The notes: generated by a model from the letters alone, not told the origin. Numbered from the stretch's first letter, positions 35,046-43,967 are shown. The stretch is DNA of 51,746 nt from Thermoplasmata archaeon (GCA_021809755.1 JAJZJZ010000005.1:1-51746); one strand, 5' to 3'. A program made the numbers and translations.

Positions 35046-36413
35046 ATGTTCATATTTAACACGATGACATCTTCAAAGGAAGAATTCAAGCCAATTAATG
35101 GCAAGCGTGTGAAGATGTACGTCTGCGGCATAACCCCATACGATTCTCCGCACATGGGCAATCTGCGGACATTCATATTTTTTGATGTCGTTGCAAAATA
35201 CCTGAGAGCTTCCGGTTATGAGGTCTTTTATCTCCAGAACATCACAGATATTGATGATAAAATAATTACCAGGGCAAATGAAACCTCTGTATTGTCTGAG
35301 AAACTTTCATCTTCATTCATGAAAGAATATATGGAATCGATGAGGACATTCTCAATAGATTCTGTATCACTCTATGCAAGGGCAACATATCACATCAATG
35401 AAATAATTGAACAGATAAAGATACTTGAAGAAAAGGGATATACATACAAACTTGAGGATGGTATATATTTCAGGATCAGTAAATTCAAGGATTATGGAAA
35501 ACTATCTGGTCAAAACACAGAGTCATTGAGATCCGGTTTAAGAGCGACAGTCTCAGAAGATAAGGAAAATCAGGGAGACTTTGTTCTATGGAAATTTAAG
35601 AAACCGGGTGAGCCATTCTGGAAATCCCCATGGGGGGAAGGCAGACCCGGGTGGAACATTGAAGATACGGCAATAACAAAGGAATACTTTGGAGATGTGT
35701 ACGATTTACATGGTGGAGGAGTTGACCTCATATTCCCACATCATGAAGGCGAAATAGCCATTATGCGAAGCATTAGTAACAAGGATCGCCTGAGCAATTT
35801 CTGGATGCATACTGGTATGCTTACATTGAACGGTCAGAAAATGTCAAAATCTCTCAACAACTTCCTTGTGCCTGGTGATCTTTTAAAGGACTATTCGGCT
35901 GCAGAGATAAGGTATGCCATGCTTTCCTCTCAATACAGATCTATTGCAGATTTCAGCATGGAACTTTTAAAAGAATCCAGAGTTAACCTGAATTACATAA
36001 AACGCGCTATTAGAATATTGGAACAGGCCAAAGGGGCTGGTTCAGGCACAGATTTTGAGTTGTATAATGAACGTATAAAGGAATTTATGGATGATGATTT
36101 CAACACCAGAGGTGCATTAAGATCCATAATGGACATAGCAGAAAAAGTAATTGAGAAAGAAACCACCTTATCGCGCGAGGAAGCAACCAAAGGAATTGAA
36201 ATAATAAAATGGGCAGACAGTTTTCTTTCAATTATATTTACCGACAAACCGAAACAAATATCCTCAGAGACTGTGGAAATACTTCTTTCAATAAGGGAAA
36301 ATCTCAGAATGAAGAAACTGTTTAAGGAGTCTGATGACATTAGGAAAGCACTGAAAGAATCGGGAGTTACAATTGAAGACAAGAAAGACGGAAGTCAGTG
36401 GTTTTATGAATAG
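35046..36413 (+). CDS. cysS: Cysteinyl-tRNA synthetase
   Basis: 455 residues. Class I synthetase: MYVCGITPYDSPHMGNLRTF holds the zinc-binding Cys and HIGH (PHMGN), NITDIDDKII follows, PHHEGEIA carries zinc His ligands and KMSKSLNN is the KMSKS loop. It charges tRNA-Cys. The presence of CysS, with transsulfuration enzymes at 19.5-21.7 kb, points to direct free-cysteine use rather than the Sep-tRNA route. Overlaps the nicotinamidase gene by eight bases. Confidence 0.96.
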   Translation: MFIFNTMTSSKEEFKPINGKRVKMYVCGITPYDSPHMGNLRTFIFFDVVAKYLRASGYEVFYLQNITDIDDKIITRANETSVLSEKLSSSFMKEYMESMRTFSIDSVSLYARATYHINEIIEQIKILEEKGYTYKLEDGIYFRISKFKDYGKLSGQNTESLRSGLRATVSEDKENQGDFVLWKFKKPGEPFWKSPWGEGRPGWNIEDTAITKEYFGDVYDLHGGGVDLIFPHHEGEIAIMRSISNKDRLSNFWMHTGMLTLNGQKMSKSLNNFLVPGDLLKDYSAAEIRYAMLSSQYRSIADFSMELLKESRVNLNYIKRAIRILEQAKGAGSGTDFELYNERIKEFMDDDFNTRGALRSIMDIAEKVIEKETTLSREEATKGIEIIKWADSFLSIIFTDKPKQISSETVEILLSIRENLRMKKLFKESDDIRKALKESGVTIEDKKDGSQWFYE

Positions 36414-36933
36414 CGCCAAGAAAACCTTTGTTGTAGTCGATCTGGTCAACGATTTTGTTGAAGGTAAGTTTGGAAGCGAGAGGGCTCTTGAGGTAACGAA
36501 GAAAGCATCAAAATTCCTTTCAGAAAGAGAGAACGATTTAGTTATATTCACAAAGGACAGCCATATTCAAAATGATCCAGAATTCAAGGTATGGGGTGAA
36601 CACTGTATATTGGGTGAATGGGGGTCAGAACTTCATGAAACACTCTTTGGAATCCCGGGATATCATGTACAAAAGAGGCACTTCGACGCGTTTTTCGATT
36701 CTGATCTGGATGGTTATTTAAGGGCAAACGGAGTTTCACATATATACCTCATGGGAATAAGCACAGATATCTGTGTTCTTCATACGGCTGCTGGAGCTTT
36801 TTTCCGGGGATATAATATAACAGTTATTGAGGATCTTTGTGCTTCTATTTCTGAGGAAAATCATTTGAGGGCATTGGAAGATATGAAACGAAACTATGGC
36901 GTGACCATAATAAAAAGTGAAGAGGTTGATTAA
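36406..36933 (+). CDS. pncA: Nicotinamidase (isochorismatase fold)
   Basis: 175 residues. Catalytic triad: Asp in VVVDLVNDF, Lys in VQKRHFDAF and Cys in GISTDICVLHTA; metal ligands in FTKDSHIQ (Asp-x-His). Hydrolyses nicotinamide to nicotinate and ammonia. I start at ATG 36406 overlapping the cysS stop; the frame opens earlier at 36373. Directly upstream of the NAPRTase gene, so the two form a NAD salvage pair. Confidence 0.9.
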   Translation: MNSAKKTFVVVDLVNDFVEGKFGSERALEVTKKASKFLSERENDLVIFTKDSHIQNDPEFKVWGEHCILGEWGSELHETLFGIPGYHVQKRHFDAFFDSDLDGYLRANGVSHIYLMGISTDICVLHTAAGAFFRGYNITVIEDLCASISEENHLRALEDMKRNYGVTIIKSEEVD

Positions 36934-38125
36934 TACGGTTAAGGATCATTCTGGATTTTTTATAGCAGATGAGGAAGAAATAAGGGCAGGCAAAGCGAGT
37001 GATGTATATTTCAGCAGAAGTATGAAAGGACTTTCCCACGATCAGGAGGTTGTTGCTGAAATAACCTCTTCCAACGAGGAGGAATGGATAACATTCAGCG
37101 GTTTAAAAGAAGTTTTATCTCTTCTTTCTCCAAGAAACTTGACTATTAGCGCCATAGAGGAGGGTGAGATTATAGGAACAAGGGACAGTGCTGGAATTCC
37201 TGTACCTTTCATAACAATTGAAGGAAAATACTCAGAAATAGGAGAGATGGAAACAGCCATCCTAGGACTTATATGTCAATCATCCGGCATTTCAACAGCT
37301 TCATCGAGAGTCTATATTGCAAGCTATCCATATCCATTCTATTCATTTGGTATCAGGAGAATGCACCCTGCAATATCGCCAATGATTGACAGGGCTGCTT
37401 ACATCGGAGGTGCCTACGGTGTATCGGGAATTTTAGGAGCAGAAAGGATATCCATGGAACCGATTGGAACGATGCCCCATTCAATGGCACTGATCATGGG
37501 GGAAGAAGAGGCATGGAAATATATTGCGCATAACTTTCCAAAGGGAAAAAGAACCATTCTCATTGATACTTTCAGCGATGAAAAAGAGAGTGCACTGAGA
37601 GCTGCCAGAATGTTTCCCGACATAGATTATATTAGACTGGATACTCCAAGATCCCGAAGGGGAAACTTCCCAAATATTGTAAGGGAGATAAGATGGGAAT
37701 TGGACCTTAGAGGCTTCAAAAGCATTAAGATAATGGTTTCAGGCGGACTTGATTATGATTCTGTTGCAAAACTCAGGGAAGCTGGCGCAGAATCATTCGG
37801 CGTTGGAACATACATCTCGTCAGCGAAATCTATCGATTTTTCCATGGATATAGTGAGTATAAATGGAAATGCAATAACAAAGAAGGGAAAGTATTCAGGT
37901 AAAAAGGACGTTTTCAGATGTTCAAATTGCAAAAAACTTAAAGTTATCCCTTCTTCATCGCGCATTGGAAAATGTCAGTGCGGGGGTATATTGGAAATTC
38001 TCAACCGGACTGTTTATGAAGGGGGCAAGCAAGTAAAGAATTACGAATCCGACAGAGATATAAGGATGAGAGTAACTAAAAAGCTCAATTCAATATTAAG
38101 TAAAAGTAGTACAGAAAGCCGATAA
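36917..38125 (+). CDS. pncB: Nicotinate phosphoribosyltransferase (archaeal, zinc knuckle)
   Basis: 402 residues. Converts nicotinate and PRPP to nicotinate mononucleotide. SRVYIASYPYPFYSFGIRRMHPAISPMIDRAAYIGG and GTMPHSMALI carry the active-site residues; IKIMVSGGLDYDSVAKLREAGAESFGVGTYIS is the C-terminal barrel phosphate loop. A zinc knuckle at the end (CSNCKKLK then GKCQCGG) is known from the T. acidophilum structure. Start is GTG 36917, inside the pncA gene, or TTG 36926; both are weak and cannot be told apart. Confidence 0.93.
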   Translation: MKRLINTVKDHSGFFIADEEEIRAGKASDVYFSRSMKGLSHDQEVVAEITSSNEEEWITFSGLKEVLSLLSPRNLTISAIEEGEIIGTRDSAGIPVPFITIEGKYSEIGEMETAILGLICQSSGISTASSRVYIASYPYPFYSFGIRRMHPAISPMIDRAAYIGGAYGVSGILGAERISMEPIGTMPHSMALIMGEEEAWKYIAHNFPKGKRTILIDTFSDEKESALRAARMFPDIDYIRLDTPRSRRGNFPNIVREIRWELDLRGFKSIKIMVSGGLDYDSVAKLREAGAESFGVGTYISSAKSIDFSMDIVSINGNAITKKGKYSGKKDVFRCSNCKKLKVIPSSSRIGKCQCGGILEILNRTVYEGGKQVKNYESDRDIRMRVTKKLNSILSKSSTESR

Positions 38126-38128
38126 AGA

Positions 38129-38506
38129 TCAAAATCTATTCTTTATGCCAGATTCTGATTCAGATAATACTTTCCTGATAAGCCAAGGAATATCTTCCAC
38201 ACTCTTTATGTTATAATTTTTCATAATGAAATCCCACAAATCTCTGTTAATGTTGCACCCATATGATTTTAAAAGTACAACCAGCCTTTCATTTATCGAT
38301 CGCCCTCTCCTGTCAAAATCCATGAGAATAATCACATTTGGAAAATTTCTTGCAATTTTTTCTGCAAATATGTCAAGGGAGAGACCTCTGTTGATTTTTA
38401 TAATATGGCCCTTAAAACCAATTTCCCGCAAGGCATTAACGTCGTGATTTCCTTCTACAAGTATGGGAATCTCCATGTTCAAGTCAATGGCTTTATCCTT
38501 TAGCAT
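38129..38506 (-). CDS. Toprim-domain protein (UPF0292 type)
   Basis: 125 residues with the Toprim signature: Glu in PILVEGNHDVNALREIG and Asp-x-Asp in VIILMDFDRRGRS. Toprim domains cleave or join nucleic acids with a metal ion. Single-domain archaeal forms of unknown function are often found near RNA or DNA processing genes. It starts 17 bases after the Lhr gene and is likely in its operon. Confidence 0.85.
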   Translation of the reverse strand: MLKDKAIDLNMEIPILVEGNHDVNALREIGFKGHIIKINRGLSLDIFAEKIARNFPNVIILMDFDRRGRSINERLVVLLKSYGCNINRDLWDFIMKNYNIKSVEDIPWLIRKVLSESESGIKNRF

Positions 38507-38523
38507 ACAAAGTTCAGGATTCT

Positions 38524-41244
38524 TCAGTTCCAGAACCTCCGATTTCTTGCATATTCCATTTCAGAATTGAGAATTTCCTTTATAAAATCTTCGTCATTGA
38601 AATAACTCACAGATAAGATTCTGGAAGCGGTTTCTGATCCTATGCCTCTTCCGGCCAATGCTATTATGGCCTTCCTGCCACGCTCCTTCACCAGATGGGC
38701 ATTTTTCCGAAGTCTTCTCAGAGTTTTTTCATCGATTTTACCTGAATTTATGCCCTTCATTATCTCATCCTTTTCATAGTGAGAGATACCAGCAACGAGA
38801 GAACTTCCACAAACAGGGCATTTGGTTACAGTTACCTCCTTTACCTTCATGGTTCTCGTATTTTTGCAGGAAAGGCACAGAAGAGTTATTTCCTCATTCA
38901 TAAGCCTTGAAGTAACCGAATCAATAATCGCCTTTGTGGGTTTAAGGGGCATTATCCGCTCAGAATAATGGGTTAGAAACACTTCTGATGACTTTGATAT
39001 ACGGTCTTTTCCTATGAAAGTCACTGAATTGGTATGGATTCTGTGAAGAAAATCTACAACTGAATCTATGTCCATGTAATCTGCGATCATCTTTCTTACA
39101 GAATCGCGATAAAGAACCGTATCTTTGTAAGATTCAACGATCTTGTCGAACCTAATTCTTGAAATATCCGCATCATTTTTTATTACTCCAAATTTCCTTG
39201 CCTCATAGAGAAATACATTTGTGAAGAACCTTGATCTTCTCGAGCTTGCTTCAATATATGACATAATTCTTTCTTCTTCTATTCCCAGAATTATTTTTTC
39301 TATATCTGTTGCAGACAATCTTCTGGAGACCCTGAAGAATATATGATACGGAGAATAATCCGATTCCACACTTTCTCCTGTTATGGTTGTTATAATTCCT
39401 CCAAGAATTTCAGTGAGGGCAAAATTTCCTCTCGTTCCAAGCATTGATTGTATGACAATTTCTGAGCCCTGTGACTCAATAATAACCCTTTCAAATGTAC
39501 CAGCTTCACTCTCATACCACTCCTTTAGAATCTCTCTGGATTGTCCAGTTACACACTCATCTATTACCCTTTTCTTCCTGTTTTCTGAGACTCTCTTCAC
39601 AACATCGGGTAGAACTGGTATATCTTCACCAGTCCACTTGGGTGCCAGTGCAGCTGTGACAAAAGGTTCAACCAGTATCTTTTCCTCCTCAATTCTTATT
39701 GTTCGCCAGGTAGCCCCACGAATGACGAAATATGAACCCGGTTCAATTTCATTAAGAACATACCTCTCGTCAAGAGTTCCTACAAATCTTCTGTTTATGA
39801 CATCAATTACCCTAAAGTTACGCTCACTGGGTATCATGGAAATATTTGTTATGAAATAGTCCAAAGTTCCCGCTCTTCTCCTTATAATATTCTCCTCTAA
39901 TCTGATCTTCCTGGTTTCAACAAGAAAGTTCACTACTTCGCTAAAGAGATCAGGGGTCATATCGATGAGTGGATAGCTTCTTCTCAAGACATTAAGAAAA
40001 TTAATTGAATTAAATTCTTTCAATCTCTGAACTTCTAGTATGATCTGATTTGCTACTGTGGCCATTGAACCTTTCCTAATGATAACAGGTTCCAGCACTC
40101 GATCATAAACCTGTCCAACGATGGCCATAGCTTCTTCCAGTTCAATGATATCGCTGCAGATAATAACCCCCTTTGAACGCTTCTTTATCCAGTGCCCTGA
40201 TCTTCCGGTCCTCTGAATAAGTTTGTTTATCTGCCTTGGCGAGTTAAACTGAATAACAAGATCTGCGGAACCAATATCAATGCCAAGTTCAAGTGATGAG
40301 GTGCATATGAGACCCTTTATCTCACCGGATTTGAAGAGCATTTCAGCCTCTTCTCTCACCTCTCTGGAAAGAGACCCATGGTGTACCTTTAAAAGTGATT
40401 CCTTATAATATAGTGAAATTCTGAATGCGATATCCTCAGCGACGCTTCTGGTATTTACGAATACAAGGGTTCCGTTATGACTTTCCACAAGCTCATGAAT
40501 CATAGCAATGGCTCCGGCATACTCTGGATCGCAACCCATTTTTTCTGCAATTTCTGGAGGTGCATTCTTTGCTATTGTGACCTCTATGGAAATATCCTTT
40601 TCCATTGACGTTTTGAGAACCTTAACCGACCCATCAGATTTAAGAAAAAGTGCAAGTTCCTCGGGGTTTCCAATTGTTGCTGAAAGACCTATCCTTTGAA
40701 AATCTCCACTAAGTTCCCTGAGTCTCTCTAACCCTATGGACAGCTGAGTCCCTCTTTCATTCTGACCCAGTTCATGAAGTTCATCCACAATTACATATTT
40801 TATATTCTTCAGGCTTTCATCCATTTTTTTTGAGTTAAGAAGAATCTGAAGCGATTCCGGTGTTGTAACAATAATATTCGCGGGATTATCTCTGAGTTCT
40901 TTACGCTGCGCGTCCGACATATCGCTATGTCTTACCTGTATGCGAATTCCAAGATGCTGACCGTATTCCTTGAGTCTTCCAAGAATATCCCTATTTAAGG
41001 CTCTCAAAGGTGTTATGAAGAGAGCGCTGATAGGCAACAGAGAATCTTCAATTATTTTTTGAAAAACAGGTAGTATTGCAGCCTCTGTTTTGCCGCTTCC
41101 TGTTGGCGATATAAGAATGGCATTTTCACCACTTAAAATTGCAGGAATAAGTTTTTCTTGGGCCTCTGTGAGCTGATCAATGCCATATCTGTCAAGGAGA
41201 TTATTTATTGGCTTGATTAGCAAATTTTTTGCATTCATTGCCAT
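38524..41244 (-). CDS. lhr: Lhr-family superfamily 2 helicase
   Basis: 906 residues. RecA1: Walker A SPTGSGKTEAAI, motif Ib region TPESLQIL, motif II DELHELGQ, motif III SATIGN. RecA2: GLICTSSLELGIDIGSADLVIQFNSPRQINKLIQRTGRSGHW (motifs V and VI). After a winged helix and the Lhr core comes a metal site LLCLSCKNTR then KCPVCGSS (about 805-835). The reading MAMNAKN may also start at the internal ATG 41238. 3'-to-5' helicases of this family act in DNA repair. Confidence 0.93.
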   Translation of the reverse strand: MAMNAKNLLIKPINNLLDRYGIDQLTEAQEKLIPAILSGENAILISPTGSGKTEAAILPVFQKIIEDSLLPISALFITPLRALNRDILGRLKEYGQHLGIRIQVRHSDMSDAQRKELRDNPANIIVTTPESLQILLNSKKMDESLKNIKYVIVDELHELGQNERGTQLSIGLERLRELSGDFQRIGLSATIGNPEELALFLKSDGSVKVLKTSMEKDISIEVTIAKNAPPEIAEKMGCDPEYAGAIAMIHELVESHNGTLVFVNTRSVAEDIAFRISLYYKESLLKVHHGSLSREVREEAEMLFKSGEIKGLICTSSLELGIDIGSADLVIQFNSPRQINKLIQRTGRSGHWIKKRSKGVIICSDIIELEEAMAIVGQVYDRVLEPVIIRKGSMATVANQIILEVQRLKEFNSINFLNVLRRSYPLIDMTPDLFSEVVNFLVETRKIRLEENIIRRRAGTLDYFITNISMIPSERNFRVIDVINRRFVGTLDERYVLNEIEPGSYFVIRGATWRTIRIEEEKILVEPFVTAALAPKWTGEDIPVLPDVVKRVSENRKKRVIDECVTGQSREILKEWYESEAGTFERVIIESQGSEIVIQSMLGTRGNFALTEILGGIITTITGESVESDYSPYHIFFRVSRRLSATDIEKIILGIEEERIMSYIEASSRRSRFFTNVFLYEARKFGVIKNDADISRIRFDKIVESYKDTVLYRDSVRKMIADYMDIDSVVDFLHRIHTNSVTFIGKDRISKSSEVFLTHYSERIMPLKPTKAIIDSVTSRLMNEEITLLCLSCKNTRTMKVKEVTVTKCPVCGSSLVAGISHYEKDEIMKGINSGKIDEKTLRRLRKNAHLVKERGRKAIIALAGRGIGSETASRILSVSYFNDEDFIKEILNSEMEYARNRRFWN

Positions 41245-41387
41245 TCATCTTTAAAGGGAAAGGAAAACAATATTTTCATCGAATTCACACTGCCATAACA
41301 TAACTTATCAGCAAATCAAATTTAATATTCATACATTATGATTCATATTTTAAAAATAGCTCAAAAAAATAGGTTTTTTAAATATCT

Positions 41388-41450
41388 CTAATCGTCATCA
41401 TCATATTCGTCATCATCGTCGTAATCTCTTCTTTTCCCAATGAAGTCCAT
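41388..41450 (-). CDS. 20-residue acidic peptide, unknown
   Basis: Reads MDFIGKRRDYDDDD then EYDDDD and TAG. GGAGG (41463-41459) sits 8 bases before the ATG and a TATA-like TTTATATAA (41493-41485) 35-43 bases before it, so promoter and ribosome site are well placed. T-rich sequence follows the stop. No homologue known to me. It may be a real microprotein, since the acidic run is encoded by mixed GAC/GAT codons, not a simple repeat. Upstream of the tRNA-Ser region and divergent from it. Confidence 0.5.
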   Translation of the reverse strand: MDFIGKRRDYDDDDEYDDDD

Positions 41451-41711
41451 GATACAAACCTCCAAGACACCAATTAATTAACAGTTATATAAATTTAACT
41501 AATTATGGCTAAAAACAAACATTCGAATTTATCTTTTTAAATTCATAATTCTTATGTAAACTATACATAACGATGTAAGAGTCTCTTCTCAATTTAGTAT
41601 GAAGAATACGAATTTATTACAAGTTGTTCATAGTTTCACAAACAATACTCAACATTTTTTAAAAAAATCAAAATAAGTATAATATAGGTGCTGAAATTTA
41701 CCGATGATAAC

Positions 41712-41873
41712 ATGTCAGAGAGACTTGCAGAAGTTGAGATTTCAAAAGAAGGAGAAACATATTTAGCTAGAATTATACTGCCTTCGGGAGATGTAGTAAC
41801 GCTGGAAAATGACGATTTTGAGGAAGTCCTCGAACAGATAGCGAACGATCTTCAGGAGCGTTTTCCATCATAG
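41712..41873 (+). CDS. Small protein upstream of tRNA-Ser
   Basis: 53 residues (SERLAEVEISKEGETYLARIILPSG). The strand-turn-strand-helix pattern (YLARIILPSGDVVTLEN then FEEVLEQIANDLQERF) suggests a small folded protein. ATG 41712 follows GATGATAAC, a weak ribosome site; GTG 41688 is a less likely alternative. The TAG stop ends at 41873 and tRNA-Ser begins at 41874. Confidence 0.6.
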   Translation: MSERLAEVEISKEGETYLARIILPSGDVVTLENDDFEEVLEQIANDLQERFPS

Positions 41874-41955
41874 GCGGGGATGGCCCAGCGGTACGGCGGT
41901 AGCCTGCTAAGCTATTTCTCACTAGAGAGCGAGGGTTCGAATCCCTCTCCCCGCG
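41874..41955 (+). tRNA. tRNA-Ser (GCT)
   Basis: GCGGGGA pairs with TCCCCGC (41948-41954), discriminator G at 41955. Anticodon stem TAGC/GCTA with loop CTGCTAA gives GCT. Long variable arm TCTCACTAGAGA as expected for Ser. T arm GAGGG TTCGAAT CCCTC. The 3' half (from 41922) is overlapped antisense by the integrase end, so this is the likely attachment site. Confidence 0.95.
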
Positions 41956-42875
41956 CTTGCATTTCCGTTCCCGCACATGCCTTCGAACCTATTTACCCCC
42001 GTTTGCCCTCTGTTGTAATATTGTTCAAGAACCTTTGAATTTTGCCTTCCCAGAGCAACCCGATCCGAATGATCATAGGCCTTCGTACTAAGGGGTGAAA
42101 TGTGCCCAAGTTGATATTGAACCTGTGCTAAGTCCATTCCCGCATTAAGTAAAGTCGTTGCAACGCGATGCCTGAATGCATGGGAATGCAGCATATTGAC
42201 CCCTGCGGATCTGCCAATTTTCTTTATCTTGGCCCTCAGGTAGTCTGATGTGTTCCTTCCTTTCTTTCCTGTGAAGAGAGCCTTCTGGTCAGTGGACATC
42301 CTGTATTTCTCCACATATTCCCTTACAATTCTATATACAGAATTTGGTATCCCCAGAGATCTTGGGGATTCATTCTTTTCCGCCCTGATATATATTGAGT
42401 CTTCCGTCACATCTCCTATGTTTAGTCTTGCTACCTCCCCAATTCTTGCTCCGGTGTATGCACAGACATAAATAAGGGCGCGGGAATAGGCTCTGTCCGA
42501 CGGTTGCTTCATTCCATCAACATACCTGAATACCTGCCTCATATCCTCATCCGAGGGCACCCACTGATCAGGACTCCTCTGTTTTCTAAACTTAGGTACC
42601 TGGATCTGGTTTCCCAGGAATTTCTGGAAGTAGAAAAGTGCCTGAAGCTGGTTCTCCACTGTCTTGTTAACTCTTCCCTTAATTATCTGGCTCCTTGAGA
42701 ATTTTAGAACCTCATCATTTTTGGCTTGTCTTACATCAAAAATCTTATTCATGAATTTCAGGGATCGAACTGCCGCTCTCGCACTCAGTGGAGAATATGT
42801 TCCAGTGCCAATTGCCCAACCCTCAAATTCCAGGAAAAGGGTTTCCAGATCCTTCTCTTCAACGCTCAGGCTCAT
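41922..42875 (-). CDS. Tyrosine recombinase (integrase)
   Basis: 317 residues. N-terminal SAM-like core-binding domain (about 8-100) and catalytic domain: Arg in YTGARIGEVARL, Lys region RAEKNESPRSL, HSHAFRHRVATTLL (HxxR), GHISPLSTKAYDHSD with His and the nucleophile Tyr. It lacks any partner. I start at ATG 42875 (ATGA overlap with the preceding gene) instead of 42896. The last residues, including GRGIRTLAL, are read antisense from the tRNA and may vary between hosts. Confidence 0.9.
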   Translation of the reverse strand: MSLSVEEKDLETLFLEFEGWAIGTGTYSPLSARAAVRSLKFMNKIFDVRQAKNDEVLKFSRSQIIKGRVNKTVENQLQALFYFQKFLGNQIQVPKFRKQRSPDQWVPSDEDMRQVFRYVDGMKQPSDRAYSRALIYVCAYTGARIGEVARLNIGDVTEDSIYIRAEKNESPRSLGIPNSVYRIVREYVEKYRMSTDQKALFTGKKGRNTSDYLRAKIKKIGRSAGVNMLHSHAFRHRVATTLLNAGMDLAQVQYQLGHISPLSTKAYDHSDRVALGRQNSKVLEQYYNRGQTGVNRFEGMCGNGNASAGRGIRTLAL

Positions 42876-43234
42876 ATTCTTCCTACCTCGTTCCATTTGG
42901 GTCCGAATACCGATTTTCCCTTCTTGTATTCATATCCCACTGTTTCGAGCCTCTTCGCTAACTTTGAAAACTGTTCCTTTGAAACTCCGCTCTTTGGAAG
43001 TCTCAGGATATTACCGTCAATGGATAACCCAAACTCACCGGCAATCTCAGTTATAGTCGATTTACCGCTGCTGATTGTCTGTTCGGGATTCCATAAACCA
43101 AAGGGCTGAATTGCCCTGTCCATCAAGAGTCTTGTAGCTTCTCCATTGAGCTTTCCCGTTTCCTTCACTTTCCTGTCAATGATCTCCATTCTTGAAATCA
43201 TTGCATCAACCCATGCTTCAAAATTCTGTTCCAT
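42872..43234 (-). CDS. Element protein, possible DNA-binding, unknown
   Basis: 120 residues. Around residues 60-90, STITEIAGEFGLSIDGNILRL may be an HTH. The N-terminal helix (EQNFEAWVDAMISRMEIIDRKVKE) is amphipathic. No family recognised. It overlaps the small gene before it (TAATG) and the integrase after it (ATGA), so it is translated in a chain with them. May be an integrase accessory factor. Confidence 0.65.
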   Translation of the reverse strand: MEQNFEAWVDAMISRMEIIDRKVKETGKLNGEATRLLMDRAIQPFGLWNPEQTISSGKSTITEIAGEFGLSIDGNILRLPKSGVSKEQFSKLAKRLETVGYEYKKGKSVFGPKWNEVGRI

Positions 43235-43341
43235 TAATCATCTACCTCCAAATCGCCATCAAAATCCTGATAGCTTGCCTCCGAGCTGTCTATTCCCAAA
43301 ATTTCATTCATTTCATTTCCAAATCTTCTTTTTTCGTTCAT
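43234..43341 (-). CDS. 35-residue microprotein
   Basis: MNEKRRFGNEMNEILGIDSS followed by an acidic tail (DFDGDLEVDD). Overlaps both neighbours at start (ATGA, 43341-43338) and stop (TAATG at 43236-43232), which strongly implies translation. Basic head and acidic tail; no family recognised. Confidence 0.6.
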   Translation of the reverse strand: MNEKRRFGNEMNEILGIDSSEASYQDFDGDLEVDD

Positions 43342-43601
43342 AAAAATCTTTCCTCCGTACGGGGAATTTCAACAATTTCCGGTATACTCATTTTTAATTT
43401 TTTCAAAAGTTTAATTTTCGATTTCCGGGTCGCCTCCAAATATAATGGTAAAATCTTTGAATCCTGAAGGTCATCTTCTATCATTTTCAGGGCTTTTTCA
43501 ATTCCAAGGAGATCTATGAGATCAGTGATCATCAAAGATTTCTTGTCTATCTTGTGCCCATTCAACGAAGAATTGGTTGATTCCTGCAACGAATGGTTCA
43601 T
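43338..43601 (-). CDS. Element protein, unknown
   Basis: 87 residues, helical and charged (KSLMITDLIDLLGIEKALKM, KIKLLKKLKM). GGAGGT lies 7 bases before ATG 43601. First gene of the four-gene integrase operon, with a TATA-like TTTTAAATAAAG at about 43680-43695 in the minus sense. No family recognised. Confidence 0.65.
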   Translation of the reverse strand: MNHSLQESTNSSLNGHKIDKKSLMITDLIDLLGIEKALKMIEDDLQDSKILPLYLEATRKSKIKLLKKLKMSIPEIVEIPRTEERFL

Positions 43602-43645
43602 GCGGATACCTCCCTTAAAATTCCCTTTTCAGCGGCCCATAAGAC

Positions 43646-43660
43646 GGTAAACCTCAATGG
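43646..43660 (+). repeat. 15-base direct repeat, copy 1
   Basis: GGTAAACCTCAATGG, identical to 43708-43722. Copy 1 sits just downstream of the expected transcription start of the minus-strand integrase operon. The pair flanks the shared AT-rich promoter at about 43675-43695. Confidence 0.7.
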
Positions 43661-43707
43661 TGCCTTAACTGAGGAAACTTTATTTAAAATAACTCGATCA
43701 TTATTAT

Positions 43708-43722
43708 GGTAAACCTCAATGG
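43708..43722 (+). repeat. 15-base direct repeat, copy 2
   Basis: GGTAAACCTCAATGG again, covering the start codon of the small membrane-protein gene (ATG 43719). Possible operator shared by both divergent transcripts. Confidence 0.7.
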
Positions 43723-43967
43723 CAAAGAGTGGTTCTAAAGATGATAATAAAGGAATATGGTTGTTAATATTAGTCGTTTTATTAATTGCCGTAGGGTTTG
43801 CATTTAAATTTATATTGATTCCGGATTTAAGCTTTGGAATAAATAGATTTGAGGTAGCTACTATTGCATTCTTTGATTCTCTATTATTTCTCTTAGAAAT
43901 ATTTGCAGCTATCATATTTGTTCTATTCATATTTTATCTCCTCGCAAAAAAAGTCCACGAATCCTGA
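43719..43967 (+). CDS. Small membrane protein of the element
   Basis: 82 residues with two helices: IWLLILVVLLIAVGFAFKF and SLLFLLEIFAAIIFVLFIFY, Lys at both ends. No family recognised. A TATA-like TTTATTTAAAATA (about 43678-43690) serves as promoter on this strand. Its 3' end overlaps the opposing 43927-44349 gene by 41 bases. Confidence 0.6.
   Translation: MAKSGSKDDNKGIWLLILVVLLIAVGFAFKFILIPDLSFGINRFEVATIAFFDSLLFLLEIFAAIIFVLFIFYLLAKKVHES

Noticed and set aside
41773-41976. Minus-strand frame containing RGERDSNPRS
   Set aside because: A common artefact of reading a tRNA gene antisense.
43598-43930. Minus-strand frame of 110 residues
   Set aside because: It is a shadow of the membrane-protein gene 43719-43967 and crosses the integrase-operon promoter.
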